A stretch of 64,000 nucleotides of DNA from Sphingopyxis sp. HIX (GCF_001468285.1 NZ_LNSB01000002.1:105560-169559), one strand, 5' to 3'; positions 8,799 to 19,180 are shown, numbered from the stretch's first letter. The notes: generated by a model from the letters alone, not told the origin. Made by a program: numbers and translations.

Positions 8799-9581
8799 TT
8801 AGGCCGCCTTGCGGACGTTGGGCAGGCGATCGATCAGCTCGCGCGCCAGCGCGATATAGGCCATCGATCCCGGACAGCGATGGTCGTAGATCAGCGCGGG
8901 CAGCCCGTGGCTCGGCGCTTCCGAAAGCCGCACGTTGCGCGGGATCACCGTCTCGAACACCACCGGCCCCAGCACCTCGCGCACATCGTCCGACACCTGA
9001 TCGGTCAACCGGTTGCGCCGGTCGAACATGGTGAGCGCGACCCCCAAGATCGACAATTTCTGGTTGAAGCGCTCGCGCACGCGCTCGACCGTGGTCAGCA
9101 GCTGGCTGAGCCCCTCGAGCGCGAAAAATTCGCATTGCAGCGGCACGATCAGCGATTCGGCGGCGATCAACGCGTTCAAGGTCAGCATGCCCAGCGAGGG
9201 CGGGCAGTCGATCAGGCAGATGTCCCACTGCCCCGCCTCGGCGCCCGACAGCGCCTGCTGCAGCCGCTGCAGCCGGTCCTGGAATTCGATCAGCTCGATC
9301 TCGGCGCCCGACAGGTCGACCGTCGCCGCGACGATGTCGAGCCGCGGCACCGCGGTCGGGATCGCGCATTCGGCGACCGTCGCGTCGCCGCGCAGCAGCT
9401 CGTAACTCGAAAGCTCGCGCTGTGCCTGCTTGATGCCGAGCCCGGTCGAGGCGTTGCCCTGCGGATCGAGGTCGATGATGAGCGTGCGCCAGCCCGTCGC
9501 CGCGAGCGCGGTGGCCAGGTTGATCGCGGTCGTCGTCTTGCCGACCCCACCCTTCTGGTTCGCCACCGCGATGCGGATCAT
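8799..9581 (-). CDS. parA: chromosome-partitioning ATPase ParA (Soj family)
   Basis: Encodes 260 residues. A deviant Walker A motif KGGVGKTTT lies at residues 10-18 and IIDLDPQGNAS follows at 35-45. It is an ATP-dependent nucleoid-binding switch that moves ParB-parS complexes. The start at 9581 is chosen because GAGGGA lies just upstream and the family starts at MIRIAVANQKGG; the frame is open to 9680 but that extension is unlike the family. The ATG overlaps the rsmG stop by 4 bp, giving the coupled order rsmG-parA-parB. Confidence 0.97.
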   Translation of the reverse strand: MIRIAVANQKGGVGKTTTAINLATALAATGWRTLIIDLDPQGNASTGLGIKQAQRELSSYELLRGDATVAECAIPTAVPRLDIVAATVDLSGAEIELIEFQDRLQRLQQALSGAEAGQWDICLIDCPPSLGMLTLNALIAAESLIVPLQCEFFALEGLSQLLTTVERVRERFNQKLSILGVALTMFDRRNRLTDQVSDDVREVLGPVVFETVIPRNVRLSEAPSHGLPALIYDHRCPGSMAYIALARELIDRLPNVRKAA

Positions 9582-10249
9582 GCTTTCCCTCGCTTTTTTG
9601 GCGCAATGCGCCCCTGACCCACCAGGATCTGACTTTCGCCATCGGTGCGGCTCTGTTCCACGTGGAACATTCTCTGCCATGCCGGCGGCAGCAACGCCAG
9701 TTCCTTAACCGCGTTTCGCCCCTTTGGCAGCAGCCAGCGCGTCGATTCGGTGGAAAAACGCGCGGATAAGTCGATCAGCCGATCGAGCGGCGCAAAGGCC
9801 CGCGCGCTGATCGTCCCCGCAGACTGCGTTTCGACGCGCTCGAGCGGCGCTTCGGCAACCTCGACATGCCCCAAGCCCAGCTCACCCGCGACGGCGCGCA
9901 AAAATTCGCATCGCCGCCGCCGCGATTCGACGAGCAAAATCGGCCGCTCGGAGAGGATAGCGACGACCAGCCCCGGCAATCCCGGGCCGCTCCCCAAATC
10001 GACCCAAAGCCCTTCGCCCTCCCGATCGAGTGCCAGCAACTGCGCGCTATCGGCGATATGCCGCACCCAAAGCGTCGGGATAGTCGACGCCGCGATCAGA
10101 TTCTGCCGCTCGTTCTCGGCGACGAGCATCGCCGCAAACCGCTCGAGCGCCGCCCATTGCACGGCGGTCGGCGCAAACGCCGCTTTCAGCCAGTCGCGCG
10201 CAGCGCCTTCATCTTCCAATAGTTCGGCGTCCGCCACGTCGTCTTCCAC
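9578..10249 (-). CDS. rsmG: 16S rRNA (guanine-527-N7)-methyltransferase RsmG (GidB)
   Basis: Encodes 223 residues. The SAM-binding motif is DLGSGPGLPG at about residues 84-93, and NLIAAST with VRHIADS before it are family signatures. It methylates G527 of 16S rRNA in the streptomycin-binding region. Residues 194-199 (MFHVEQ) are encoded by a perfect parS palindrome, so the C-terminal part is shaped by a DNA site as well as by protein function. The position between mnmG and parA is the common alphaproteobacterial arrangement near the origin. Confidence 0.95.
   Translation of the reverse strand: MEDDVADAELLEDEGAARDWLKAAFAPTAVQWAALERFAAMLVAENERQNLIAASTIPTLWVRHIADSAQLLALDREGEGLWVDLGSGPGLPGLVVAILSERPILLVESRRRRCEFLRAVAGELGLGHVEVAEAPLERVETQSAGTISARAFAPLDRLIDLSARFSTESTRWLLPKGRNAVKELALLPPAWQRMFHVEQSRTDGESQILVGQGRIAPKKRGKA
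9654..9669. promoter_or_regulatory. parS centromere site 1 (inside rsmG)
   Basis: Perfect 16-bp palindrome TGTTCCACGTGGAACA, the form of parS used by alphaproteobacterial ParB. It lies in the 3' part of rsmG, about 70 bp upstream of parA and 0.86 kb from the start of parB. Confidence 0.93.
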
Positions 10250-10274
10250 CTTCCCCGCGAAGCGGGCTTATCCG

Positions 10275-10386
10275 TCCTTCGTGCCTTTGCGCCTTTGCGC
10301 GAGATTTTAAAAGCCTCACGCAAAGGCATGGGCACATGCAAAGACATCGCCGACCCAAGAATTTCTCACACAAAGTCACAAAGGGG
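10275..10386. repeat. dispersed inverted repeat, copy C (diverged)
   Basis: CCTTCGTGCCTTTGCGCCTT with TGCGCGAGATTTTAAA is a clear right arm. The matching left-arm sequence on the other side is decayed (TCACGCAAAGGCATG and CACAAAGTCACAAAGG). It belongs to the family seen at 6671 and 57964. Confidence 0.5.
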
Positions 10387-10438
10387 GCCGCGAGCCACGC
10401 GAGACGAGCCTTCGGTCTTGAGCGCCAATACTATTGGT

Positions 10439-10468
10439 CATGACCCCGGACTTGATCCGGGGTCCCCT
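10439..10468. repeat. short palindromic repeat of the ACCCCGGACTTGATCCGGGGT family
   Basis: GACCCCGGA at 10442-10450 pairs with TCCGGGGTC at 10456-10464 around the loop CTTGA. A related, longer element is at 32661-32731. Palindromes of this type are scattered between genes in many alphaproteobacterial chromosomes. Confidence 0.7.
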
Positions 10469-10567
10469 TTCCGCTCAAACTCCCGAACAGCCAAGACCAT
10501 TCCTAGCGTTCTTGCGCAGCCAGCTCGTCATGAACATCCGCGTCGATTTCGATCGGCATCGCGCCTA

Positions 10568-12442
10568 TCAAGCCGCTCGCCGCTTGCTGTGCACAAGGAT
10601 CGCGGTCAGCGCCGCCGGGGTCACCCCGTCGATCCGCCCTGCCTGACCGAGGGTCTCCGGCCGCGCCTTGCCCAGCCGTTCGACCATCTCGCGCGACAGC
10701 CCGCCGATCGCCGAATAATCGAGCGCCGGGTCGAGCAGGATCGCCTCATTTGCCGCGAGCGAGCGCAACTCGGCCTCCTGCCGCGCGACATAGGGCGCAT
10801 AATGCGCATCTTCGGCCAGCTCGGCAAGGATCGACGCGTCGATCGCCGCGAGTTCGGGCGCGAGCAAAGCCAGCTTCGCCATCGTCACCTCGGGAAAACG
10901 CAGCAGGTCGATCCGCCGCCGCGCCGCGCCATCGCCGGGCAGCGCGAGCCCGATCACCGCATAATCGGCGCTCGTCACCGGCGCGTCTAGCAAAGCCGCC
11001 GCGCGCGCGCGCTCGGCCATCCGCGCGTCGAACAGTTTCGCAGTCGCCGGCCGCACCAGCCCCAGCGCGATGCCCTTCGGCGTCAGCCGCGTCGCCGCAT
11101 TGTCGGCGCGCAGCCGCAGCCGGTACTCGGCGCGCGCGGTGAGCATGCGATAGGGCTCGGTCACCCCCTGCAGCACCAGGTCGTCGACCATCACCCCGAT
11201 ATAGGATTCCGAGCGATCGAGGATCAGCGGCTCGCGCCCCTGCATGGCGAGCGCGGCATTCGCCCCCGCGACCAGCCCCTGCGCCGCCGCCTCTTCATAA
11301 CCGGTGGTGCCATTGATCTGCCCGGCGCAATAAAGTCCACCTATGCCACGCACCTGCAAGGTCCGGTCGAGTGCGCGCGGGTCGATATGGTCATATTCGA
11401 CCGCATAGCCGGGCACCGTCATCTCGACCGCCTCGAGTCCCTCCATCGTGCGCAGCATCGCGAGTTGCACATCGGCGGGGAGCGAGGTCGAAATGCCGTT
11501 CGGATAGACCAGCGCCGAGTTGAGCCCCTCGGGCTCGAGAAACACCTGGTGCCCGTCGCGGTCGGCGAAGCGGTGGATCTTGTCCTCGATCGACGGGCAA
11601 TAGCGCGGCCCCGCGGCGCCAATCGCCCCGGTGAACAGCGGCGAGCGGTCGAGATTCGCCGCGATGATCTTATGGCTTTCGGCGTTGGTGCGCGTGATCG
11701 CGCAGAAAATCTGCGGGACCGTCCGGCGATTGTTCCACGTGGAACAGGTCCAGCTTGCGCCCTCGGCGCTGTCCGACAGCTGCTCATCGAGCCGCGCCCA
11801 GTCGATCGTCCGCCCGTCGAGCCGCGGCGGCGTGCCGGTCTTGAGCCGCGCCATCGGGAGGTCGGCGGCGCGGAGCTGCTCGGCGAGCCGATGCGCCCCG
11901 GCCTCGCCGATACGCCCGCCCTCCATCCGCTCCTCGCCGCGAAACAGCCGCCCGCCAAGAAAGGTCCCGGTCGCGAGCACCACCGCACCGGTGGCCAGCG
12001 TGGTCCCGTCGCCGAGTTCGAGCCCCGCAACGCGCGCGCCATCGTATGACAGGATCAGCGCCGCCGCTTCGCCTTCGACGACGGTGATCGCCTCTTCGGC
12101 GGCGAGCAAATCCTGGATCGCCTGCCGATAGAGTTTGCGGTCGGCCTGAATCCGCGGCCCCTGCACCGCCGCGCCCTTCGACGCGTTGAGCATGCGGTAA
12201 TGGATCGCCGCCGCATCGGCCCCGCGCGCCATCCACCCGTCGAGCGCGTCGACTTCGCGCATCAGATGTCCCTTGCCGAGCCCCCCGATCGCCGGGTTGC
12301 ACGACATCGTCCCGATCAGCGCCGGGTCGAAACTGACGAGGGCGACCGACGCGCCCAGCCGCGCCGCCGCCGCGGCGGCCTCGGTCCCGGCGTGCCCACC
12401 GCCGACGACGATGACATCATATGTTGTTGCGCTGCTGTGCAT
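10568..12442 (-). CDS. mnmG: tRNA uridine-5-carboxymethylaminomethyl synthesis enzyme MnmG (GidA)
   Basis: Encodes 624 residues. With MnmE it makes the cmnm5 modification of the wobble uridine in several tRNAs, using FAD. The FAD-binding motif [12 protein letters not shown] begins near residue 12 and [15 protein letters not shown] follows near 50. GTFLGGRLF and [12 protein letters not shown] are further family landmarks. The start at 12442 is chosen by family alignment because an upstream in-frame ATG adds 19 atypical residues; the ribosome site is weak. Residues 233-238 (within WTCSTWNN) are encoded by parS site 2 and look unlike the usual sequence here. Confidence 0.96.
   Translation of the reverse strand: MHSSATTYDVIVVGGGHAGTEAAAAAARLGASVALVSFDPALIGTMSCNPAIGGLGKGHLMREVDALDGWMARGADAAAIHYRMLNASKGAAVQGPRIQADRKLYRQAIQDLLAAEEAITVVEGEAAALILSYDGARVAGLELGDGTTLATGAVVLATGTFLGGRLFRGEERMEGGRIGEAGAHRLAEQLRAADLPMARLKTGTPPRLDGRTIDWARLDEQLSDSAEGASWTCSTWNNRRTVPQIFCAITRTNAESHKIIAANLDRSPLFTGAIGAAGPRYCPSIEDKIHRFADRDGHQVFLEPEGLNSALVYPNGISTSLPADVQLAMLRTMEGLEAVEMTVPGYAVEYDHIDPRALDRTLQVRGIGGLYCAGQINGTTGYEEAAAQGLVAGANAALAMQGREPLILDRSESYIGVMVDDLVLQGVTEPYRMLTARAEYRLRLRADNAATRLTPKGIALGLVRPATAKLFDARMAERARAAALLDAPVTSADYAVIGLALPGDGAARRRIDLLRFPEVTMAKLALLAPELAAIDASILAELAEDAHYAPYVARQEAELRSLAANEAILLDPALDYSAIGGLSREMVERLGKARPETLGQAGRIDGVTPAALTAILVHSKRRAA
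11731..11746. promoter_or_regulatory. parS centromere site 2 (inside mnmG)
   Basis: Perfect TGTTCCACGTGGAACA palindrome inside the coding sequence of mnmG, 2.9 kb from the start of parB. It is identical to the sites at 9654 and 12594. Confidence 0.93.
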
Positions 12443-12504
12443 GATTGTGGCGGCGCATAGCGGATAAGCGCTGGCAAATCTATCGGCGCGTAGCGCCACG
12501 AAAG

Positions 12505-12559
12505 TCTCACGCGAAGACGCGAAGAGAATCGGCTTTCCTCTTTGGGCCTTTGCGTAAGA
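12505..12559. repeat. dispersed inverted repeat, copy D (short, diverged)
   Basis: TCTCACGCGAAGACGCGAAG and, after a very short centre, TTCCTCTTTGGGCCTTTGCG with TAAGA. It lies in the 167-bp gap between mnmE and mnmG, next to parS site 3. Confidence 0.55.
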
Positions 12560-12593
12560 ATAATGGGCTTACGCCCAACCTGGCCAGAACCGC

Positions 12594-12609
12594 TGTTCCA
12601 CGTGGAACA
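12594..12609. promoter_or_regulatory. parS centromere site 3 (between mnmE and mnmG)
   Basis: Perfect TGTTCCACGTGGAACA palindrome abutting the mnmE stop codon at 12610. It is the only one of the three sites that lies outside a coding sequence, and it is 3.8 kb from parB and about 6.3 kb from the probable origin. Confidence 0.93.
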
Positions 12610-13941
12610 TCATTTCCCGATGCAGAAACGCCCGAACAAGGCGTCGAGCATCTCCTCGACCCCCGCGCTTCCGGTGATCCGGTCGAGCGCCCCGCCGGCG
12701 AGCCGCAGCCGCTCGGCGAGCAGGATCAGGTCGCCCGCCTCGCGCGACCCGGTCTCGATCCCCAGCCAATCCCTCGCCTCGCGAAGCGCGTCACGCTGGC
12801 GACGGCGCAGTGCCGCCTCGCCCTCGCGCGGCAGCAGTGCGCGCGCCATCTCGACGATCATGCGGTGGAGCTTGTCCAACCCCTCGCCCGTCGTCGCCGA
12901 CAGGATCAGGTCGCAGCGCGCCGCCTCGGCCTCCGCCGCGGCATCGCCCTTCCAGCGGTCGGCCTGCGCCGCGACCAGGATCGCGCGCGGATGATCGGGC
13001 GCTTCCTTCGGCGGCCCCAGCCACAACAATATGTCCGCGGCTTCGACCGCCGCCTTGGCGCGATCGATCCCGATCATCTCGATTTCATCGGCGCTTGTCG
13101 CGCGCAGGCCCGCGGTGTCCGAAAAGCGCATCGCGATCCCGTCGAGCGCCAGCGCCGTCTCGATCACATCGCGCGTCGTCCCTGCTACCGGCGACACGAT
13201 TGCCAGCTCGCGCTTAGCTAAAGCATTGATAAGAGTGGATTTACCTGCATTAGGCGGCCCCGCGATCACGACCGACAAGCCCTCGGCAATCACCTCCGCC
13301 GCCGGCCGCGCCAGCCATTCACTCATATCGGCCGCCAATGACGACATGCCCTCGCACAAGCGATGTGCGCAACCATCGACAACGTCGACATCATCCTCAT
13401 CGGCAAAATTGAGCTCGGCCTCGGCCCCGGCCATCAGCCCGAGCAGCCGTCCCTGCCACACCTCGACCGCGCGCGACACATGCCCGCTTGCCATGGCCAT
13501 CGCCTGCTTGCGCTGGCTCTCGGTCTCGGCCGCGAGCAGATCGGCGAGCCCCTCGGCCTCGGCCAGATCGATCCGACCGTTGTCGAACGCGCGCCGCGTA
13601 AATTCGCCGGCCTCCGCGCGTCGCAACCCAGGCATCGCGCCCAGCGCCGCCTCGACCGCCGCGACCACAGCGCGCCCGCCATGCAGGTGCAGCTCTGCCA
13701 GATCCTCGCCCGTCGCCGTCGCCTGCCCCGGAAACCAGAGCAGCAGCGCGCGGTCGAGCGGTGCGCCGTTGGCATCCTTCAACTCGGCTAGCGACGCTCG
13801 CCGCGGCACCGGTAGTCGCCCCGCCAAGGCTTCGAGCGCCGCGCCCGAGCGTGGCCCGCTTACACGCACGACGCCGATCGCCGCCGGCGGCATCCCGCTC
13901 GACAGCGCGAATATCGTGTCGTTCGCCTCGCCTTGGTTCAG
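12610..13941 (-). CDS. mnmE: tRNA modification GTPase MnmE (TrmE)
   Basis: Encodes 443 residues if translation begins at the CTG at 13941. No ATG, GTG or TTG is in frame close to where the family begins (NDTIFALSSG). The CTG has AAGGGA eight bases upstream and overlaps the TGA of the preceding gene. Landmarks: tetrahydrofolate-binding domain, then G1 GPPNAGKST at 228-236, G2 GTTRD at 254-258, G3 DTAG at 275-278, and the C-terminal FCIGK with its catalytic cysteine. The G4 motif, usually NKxD, reads AQAD (in ILVAAQADRW). It partners MnmG. Confidence 0.93.
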   Translation of the reverse strand: MNQGEANDTIFALSSGMPPAAIGVVRVSGPRSGAALEALAGRLPVPRRASLAELKDANGAPLDRALLLWFPGQATATGEDLAELHLHGGRAVVAAVEAALGAMPGLRRAEAGEFTRRAFDNGRIDLAEAEGLADLLAAETESQRKQAMAMASGHVSRAVEVWQGRLLGLMAGAEAELNFADEDDVDVVDGCAHRLCEGMSSLAADMSEWLARPAAEVIAEGLSVVIAGPPNAGKSTLINALAKRELAIVSPVAGTTRDVIETALALDGIAMRFSDTAGLRATSADEIEMIGIDRAKAAVEAADILLWLGPPKEAPDHPRAILVAAQADRWKGDAAAEAEAARCDLILSATTGEGLDKLHRMIVEMARALLPREGEAALRRRQRDALREARDWLGIETGSREAGDLILLAERLRLAGGALDRITGSAGVEEMLDALFGRFCIGK

Positions 13942-14228
13942 CTCTTGCGTCCCTTCGCGGACTTGTCGTCGGCATCGGCCGTCTTGACCGCCCCGCCCAT
14001 CAGCCCGCCGCCGAACTGGCTCATCAACGACTGGATCAGCCCCAGCCCGCTTTCGCCCATCGGCACCCAGCTCTTGACCATCGTCTGGACCATATCGGGG
14101 GTGATCCCCTTCGCCATCAGCTCCTTGACGCGGCTGAGGTAAATTTCGTGCAGCGGCTCGAGGTCGGGCAGGCCGACCAGCCGTCGCGCTTCCTCGGGGG
14201 TGCAATCGATCTCGATATTGAATTTCAT
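13938..14228 (-). CDS. DUF6489-type small conserved protein
   Basis: Encodes 96 residues beginning MKFNIEIDCTPEEARRLVGL, then HEIYLSRVKELMAKG and a hydrophobic, glycine-rich tail (SQFGGGLMGGAV). It ends in a lysine-rich stretch. This is a conserved hypothetical family found upstream of mnmE in sphingomonads; a membrane- or polymer-associated role is possible, but I know no function. The start at 14228 follows GGAG. Its TGA overlaps the CTG start proposed for mnmE, suggesting translational coupling. Confidence 0.75.
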   Translation of the reverse strand: MKFNIEIDCTPEEARRLVGLPDLEPLHEIYLSRVKELMAKGITPDMVQTMVKSWVPMGESGLGLIQSLMSQFGGGLMGGAVKTADADDKSAKGRKS

Positions 14229-14337
14229 CGCCGGTCTCCGCCCCGCAAAAAGCCTCAGCGCGCGCTTGAGCCGCGCCGCCGTGGCCGCTAGCTTCGCGCT
14301 TTCACCGGCAAGAAGCAAGAGTCAGGAGAGCCTCCGA

Positions 14338-15036
14338 ATGTCCGCGACCAACACAACCATCCCCGCCCTCGACGGCGCGGCGGAAATTCCCGCCTATGTC
14401 GCGCGCCCCGACGCAGACAGCTCGCGCGCAATCATTGTCATTCCCGAAATCTTCGGAGTGAACGCCGGCATCCGCAAGAAATGCGACGACTGGGCGGCCG
14501 AGGGCTATCTTGCGATCGCGCCCGACATCTTTTGGCGCTTCGCCCCCGGGGTCGAGCTCAACCCCGATGTCGAAGCCGAATTGCAGGAGGCCTTTGGCTA
14601 TTTCGGCCAATATGACGCCGACGACGGGGTCAAGGATATCGAAGCAGCGATCAAATGGCTCCACGGCCAGGGCGCCGCGAAGGTCGGCTGCGTCGGCTTC
14701 TGCCTCGGCGGTCGCCTCGCCTATATGGCCGCGGCGCGCACCGACGTGAACGCGTCGGTCGGCTATTATGGCGTCATGATCGACCAGATGCTGAACGAGA
14801 GCCACGCGATCGCGCACCCGCTGATGCTCCATATCCCGACCGAAGACCATCTGGTCGACCATGCGGCGCAGAAGGTCATCCACGACGGGCTCGACCCGCA
14901 CCCGAAGGTCACGCTCCACGATTATGCCGGCCTCGACCATGGTTTCGCAGCGACCAGCGGCAACCGCCGCAACGAGGAGGGCGCGCAGCTCGCCGACGGC
15001 CGTACGCGCGCCTTCTTTGTCGAGCATCTCGCATGA
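14338..15036 (+). CDS. dienelactone hydrolase family protein
   Basis: Encodes 232 residues of alpha/beta-hydrolase type. The nucleophile is the cysteine in GFCLGG near residue 124, the conserved Glu sits in VIPEIFGVN near residue 39, and the histidine is in LDHGFA near residue 201. These are the dienelactone hydrolase signatures; such enzymes hydrolyse lactones or related esters, and the substrate here is unknown. The start at 14338 has AGGAGA upstream. Its stop overlaps the start of the next gene by 4 bp (ATGA). Confidence 0.92.
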   Translation: MSATNTTIPALDGAAEIPAYVARPDADSSRAIIVIPEIFGVNAGIRKKCDDWAAEGYLAIAPDIFWRFAPGVELNPDVEAELQEAFGYFGQYDADDGVKDIEAAIKWLHGQGAAKVGCVGFCLGGRLAYMAAARTDVNASVGYYGVMIDQMLNESHAIAHPLMLHIPTEDHLVDHAAQKVIHDGLDPHPKVTLHDYAGLDHGFAATSGNRRNEEGAQLADGRTRAFFVEHLA

Positions 15037-15431
15037 GTGCGCATCCGGGCCTCGCCGCCTGGCACGCCTATATGGCGGAGGGCGGCGATCCGCAGGCGCT
15101 GCGCGACCTGCTCGCCGAGGATGCCGTGTTCCACTCGCCCGTCGTCCACACACCGCAGGCGGGGCGCGACAAGGTCTTCGCCTATCTGCACGCCGCCAGC
15201 CATGTGCTCGGCGGCGAGAATTTCCGCTACCTGCGCGAAATCGTCGACGGCGACCAGGCGATGCTCGAATTCCAGAGCGAACTCGACGGCATCCAGATCA
15301 ACGGGGTCGATATCATCCGCTGGAACGACAACGGAAAGATTAGCGATTTCAAGGTGATGGTCCGCCCGCTCAAGGCGATCAACAAGGTCTGGGAGAAGAT
15401 GGCCGAGATGCTCGCCGCACAGGCGAGCTAG
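15033..15431 (+). CDS. nuclear transport factor 2 (NTF2)-like / SnoaL-fold protein
   Basis: Encodes 132 residues with the cone-shaped NTF2 pattern: WHAYMAEGGDPQALRDLLAE, then DAVFHSPVV, the sheet MLEFQSELDG, and VDIIRWNDNGKISDFKVMVRP. NTF2-like folds can be small enzymes or binding proteins. Translational coupling to the hydrolase (ATG overlaps TGA at 15033-15036) suggests a shared pathway. The end overlaps the convergent DUF1489 gene, the two stop codons sharing the palindrome CTAG. Confidence 0.85.
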   Translation: MSAHPGLAAWHAYMAEGGDPQALRDLLAEDAVFHSPVVHTPQAGRDKVFAYLHAASHVLGGENFRYLREIVDGDQAMLEFQSELDGIQINGVDIIRWNDNGKISDFKVMVRPLKAINKVWEKMAEMLAAQAS

Positions 15432-15829
15432 ATCAGCATCAGCTCGGCGAGCTCGCGGTAAAGCTCGGGCGGCAGCTCGCCGATCCCGCTCTTATCGTCG
15501 ACGCCCTTGGGCGCATCGGCATCGGTCAGGTAGCGCCAGCCCTGGTGTGCGCGCTTGGGCTGCGGGTGGATGCGCTCGAGCACCGCGGCGCAGACGATGT
15601 CGATCCGCCCGTCGTCGCGGTCGTCGAAACGCAATATCTCGACACGCCCCACGAGCATATGCTTGACGATGAAATGTAGCTTGCCGCCGATCAGCTCGTC
15701 GGCGCGCTTGGGCTTGAAGCGCGTCGTGAAGCGCACCTCGCCCGCTTCGGCGCGCGACGCGATACGCGCTTCGAGCACGCCATAATCGGAACAGCCGACC
15801 GCAACGCGGGTCATGTGGAGCGCTGGCAT
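15428..15829 (-). CDS. DUF1489 family protein
   Basis: Encodes 133 residues starting MPALHMTRVAVGCSDY. Conserved blocks include TTRFKPKRADELIGG, GKLHFIVKHMLVGRVEILRF, and HQGWRYLTDADAP near the C-terminus. This matches the alphaproteobacterial DUF1489 family, whose function is not known to me. A start at the second Met (15814) is possible, but the family usually keeps the short leader. It sits directly downstream of rho, 73 bp away, on the same strand. Confidence 0.85.
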   Translation of the reverse strand: MPALHMTRVAVGCSDYGVLEARIASRAEAGEVRFTTRFKPKRADELIGGKLHFIVKHMLVGRVEILRFDDRDDGRIDIVCAAVLERIHPQPKRAHQGWRYLTDADAPKGVDDKSGIGELPPELYRELAELMLI

Positions 15830-15902
15830 GGCCTCAACATCGGGACGGCCACGCGCACGTTCAAGCCCGTCCGCGCACCGTCGTCACCACAAGAACCGCG
15901 AC

Positions 15903-17159
<1,257 letters not shown>

Positions 17160-17351
17160 GGATAGATTCCGGGTATGAATATAGGGAGATATTTGGACTA
17201 AGTTCGTTGCACCGGCTGGTGCCTATCCGGCCGTGGGACGACCGTTACAGATAGCTCGGCGCATGGGAGCGCCGCCCGCAGGAAACGAGGTTGATCGGCC
17301 CCTATAACCGCGTCCGGCCCAAGTCAATCGCGGCTGCGCCCAGCCGAGGCG

Positions 17352-17816
17352 TCAGAACGGGCGGACGACCACGAGGATCACGATCAGCGCCGCGGCGACC
17401 CCAGGGACCTCGTTGAGCATGCGCAGCTGCTTCTCGGTCAAAGGGCGCTGCCCCTTGGCGAGCTTCTTCGCATAGCCGACCATCCAGCCATGATAGCCGG
17501 ACAGCGCGATCACGAGCAGCAATTTGGCGACGAACCAGCCCTCGCGCCAGAAGTCGCCGTTGAAGGCGAGCATCAGCCCGAAGATCCAGACGAAGCCGAT
17601 CGCCGGCGCCAGGATGATCTTGCGCAACCGCTCCTCGCGCTCGATCCACTTCTTGTCCTCGTCGGACCCGACCGGACATTGGTGGTGATAGACGAAGAAG
17701 CGCGGCATCATGAACAGGCCGGCCATGAAGAAGATCACGAAGATCACATGGGCCGCTTTGACCCACAGGGTCGCCGATCCCAAAAAGCCCGTCAGACTCA
17801 AGCCCGCCAGTTCCAT
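17352..17816 (-). CDS. hemJ: protoporphyrinogen IX oxidase HemJ (CopD/UPF0093 type)
   Basis: Encodes 154 residues with four predicted membrane helices. Signature segments are HVIFVIFFMAGLFMMPRFFV followed by YHH, and WFVAKLLLVIALSGYHGWM, which carry the conserved histidines and lysine of HemJ. It performs the six-electron oxidation of protoporphyrinogen IX in haem synthesis. It begins 2 bp after the hemE stop, so hemE-hemJ form an operon and link two steps of one pathway. Databases often call it a CopD family protein; the HemJ call rests on motif and context. Confidence 0.88.
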   Translation of the reverse strand: MELAGLSLTGFLGSATLWVKAAHVIFVIFFMAGLFMMPRFFVYHHQCPVGSDEDKKWIEREERLRKIILAPAIGFVWIFGLMLAFNGDFWREGWFVAKLLLVIALSGYHGWMVGYAKKLAKGQRPLTEKQLRMLNEVPGVAAALIVILVVVRPF

Positions 17817-17818
17817 GC

Positions 17819-18841
<1,023 letters not shown>

Positions 18842-19180
18842 CGGTCGTCCCTCTTTCTCTTCCATTAGAATATATAAGAATATGGTGGTGGTTTGTTGGC
18901 GGGCGAAGAAGGCGGCTTTAGGCAGCGCCGCCGCCTTTGCCAACAGCTTGACTCGTCGCCGTGCCATCTTCGCCGCGGAGTCGCGTGCCGCTTTCCCCGT
19001 TCTTCACAGCCTGTGGATAAACATCGCACGCTGTGGACAAGCCATGGGGCGGAATCGACGCGGCGGGGGATGAATCCACCATCCCGATTTTGCCCCTGCG
19101 CTTGTCCCGAAACTTATCCACAGCCCACGCGAAACGCGTCTCTGCTTGCCTTTTTCCGTCCCTTTGCCCCAAGTGACACC
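18842..19180. other. oriC: probable chromosomal replication origin (oriC)
   Basis: A 339-bp gene-free spacer between divergent hemE and the PPSR gene. An AT-rich tract at 18861-18885 (TTAGAATATATAAGAATATG) is a candidate unwinding element. Two perfect DnaA boxes lie at 19012-19020 (TGTGGATAA) and 19114-19122 (TTATCCACA). A near match is at 19032-19040 (TGTGGACAA) and a weaker one at 19000-19008. GANTC methylation sites are at 18950, 18978, 19052 and 19072. Coding strand switches here. The neighbourhood (rho, hemE, maf, aroE, coaE, dnaQ, parAB) is that of known alphaproteobacterial origins. Confidence 0.85.

Larger units (their letters stand above)
10250..10567. other. 318-bp spacer between rsmG and mnmG
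   Basis: No gene. The rsmG-proximal half holds a diverged copy of the TTTCGCGC-armed repeat (10275-10386). The mnmG-proximal half holds a short palindrome of a second repeat family (10439-10468). The gap may carry a promoter for rsmG-parA-parB, but I could not pick one. Confidence 0.55.

Noticed and set aside
19071..19079. Further DnaA box at TGAATCCAC
   Set aside because: Three mismatches to TTATCCACA; not counted.
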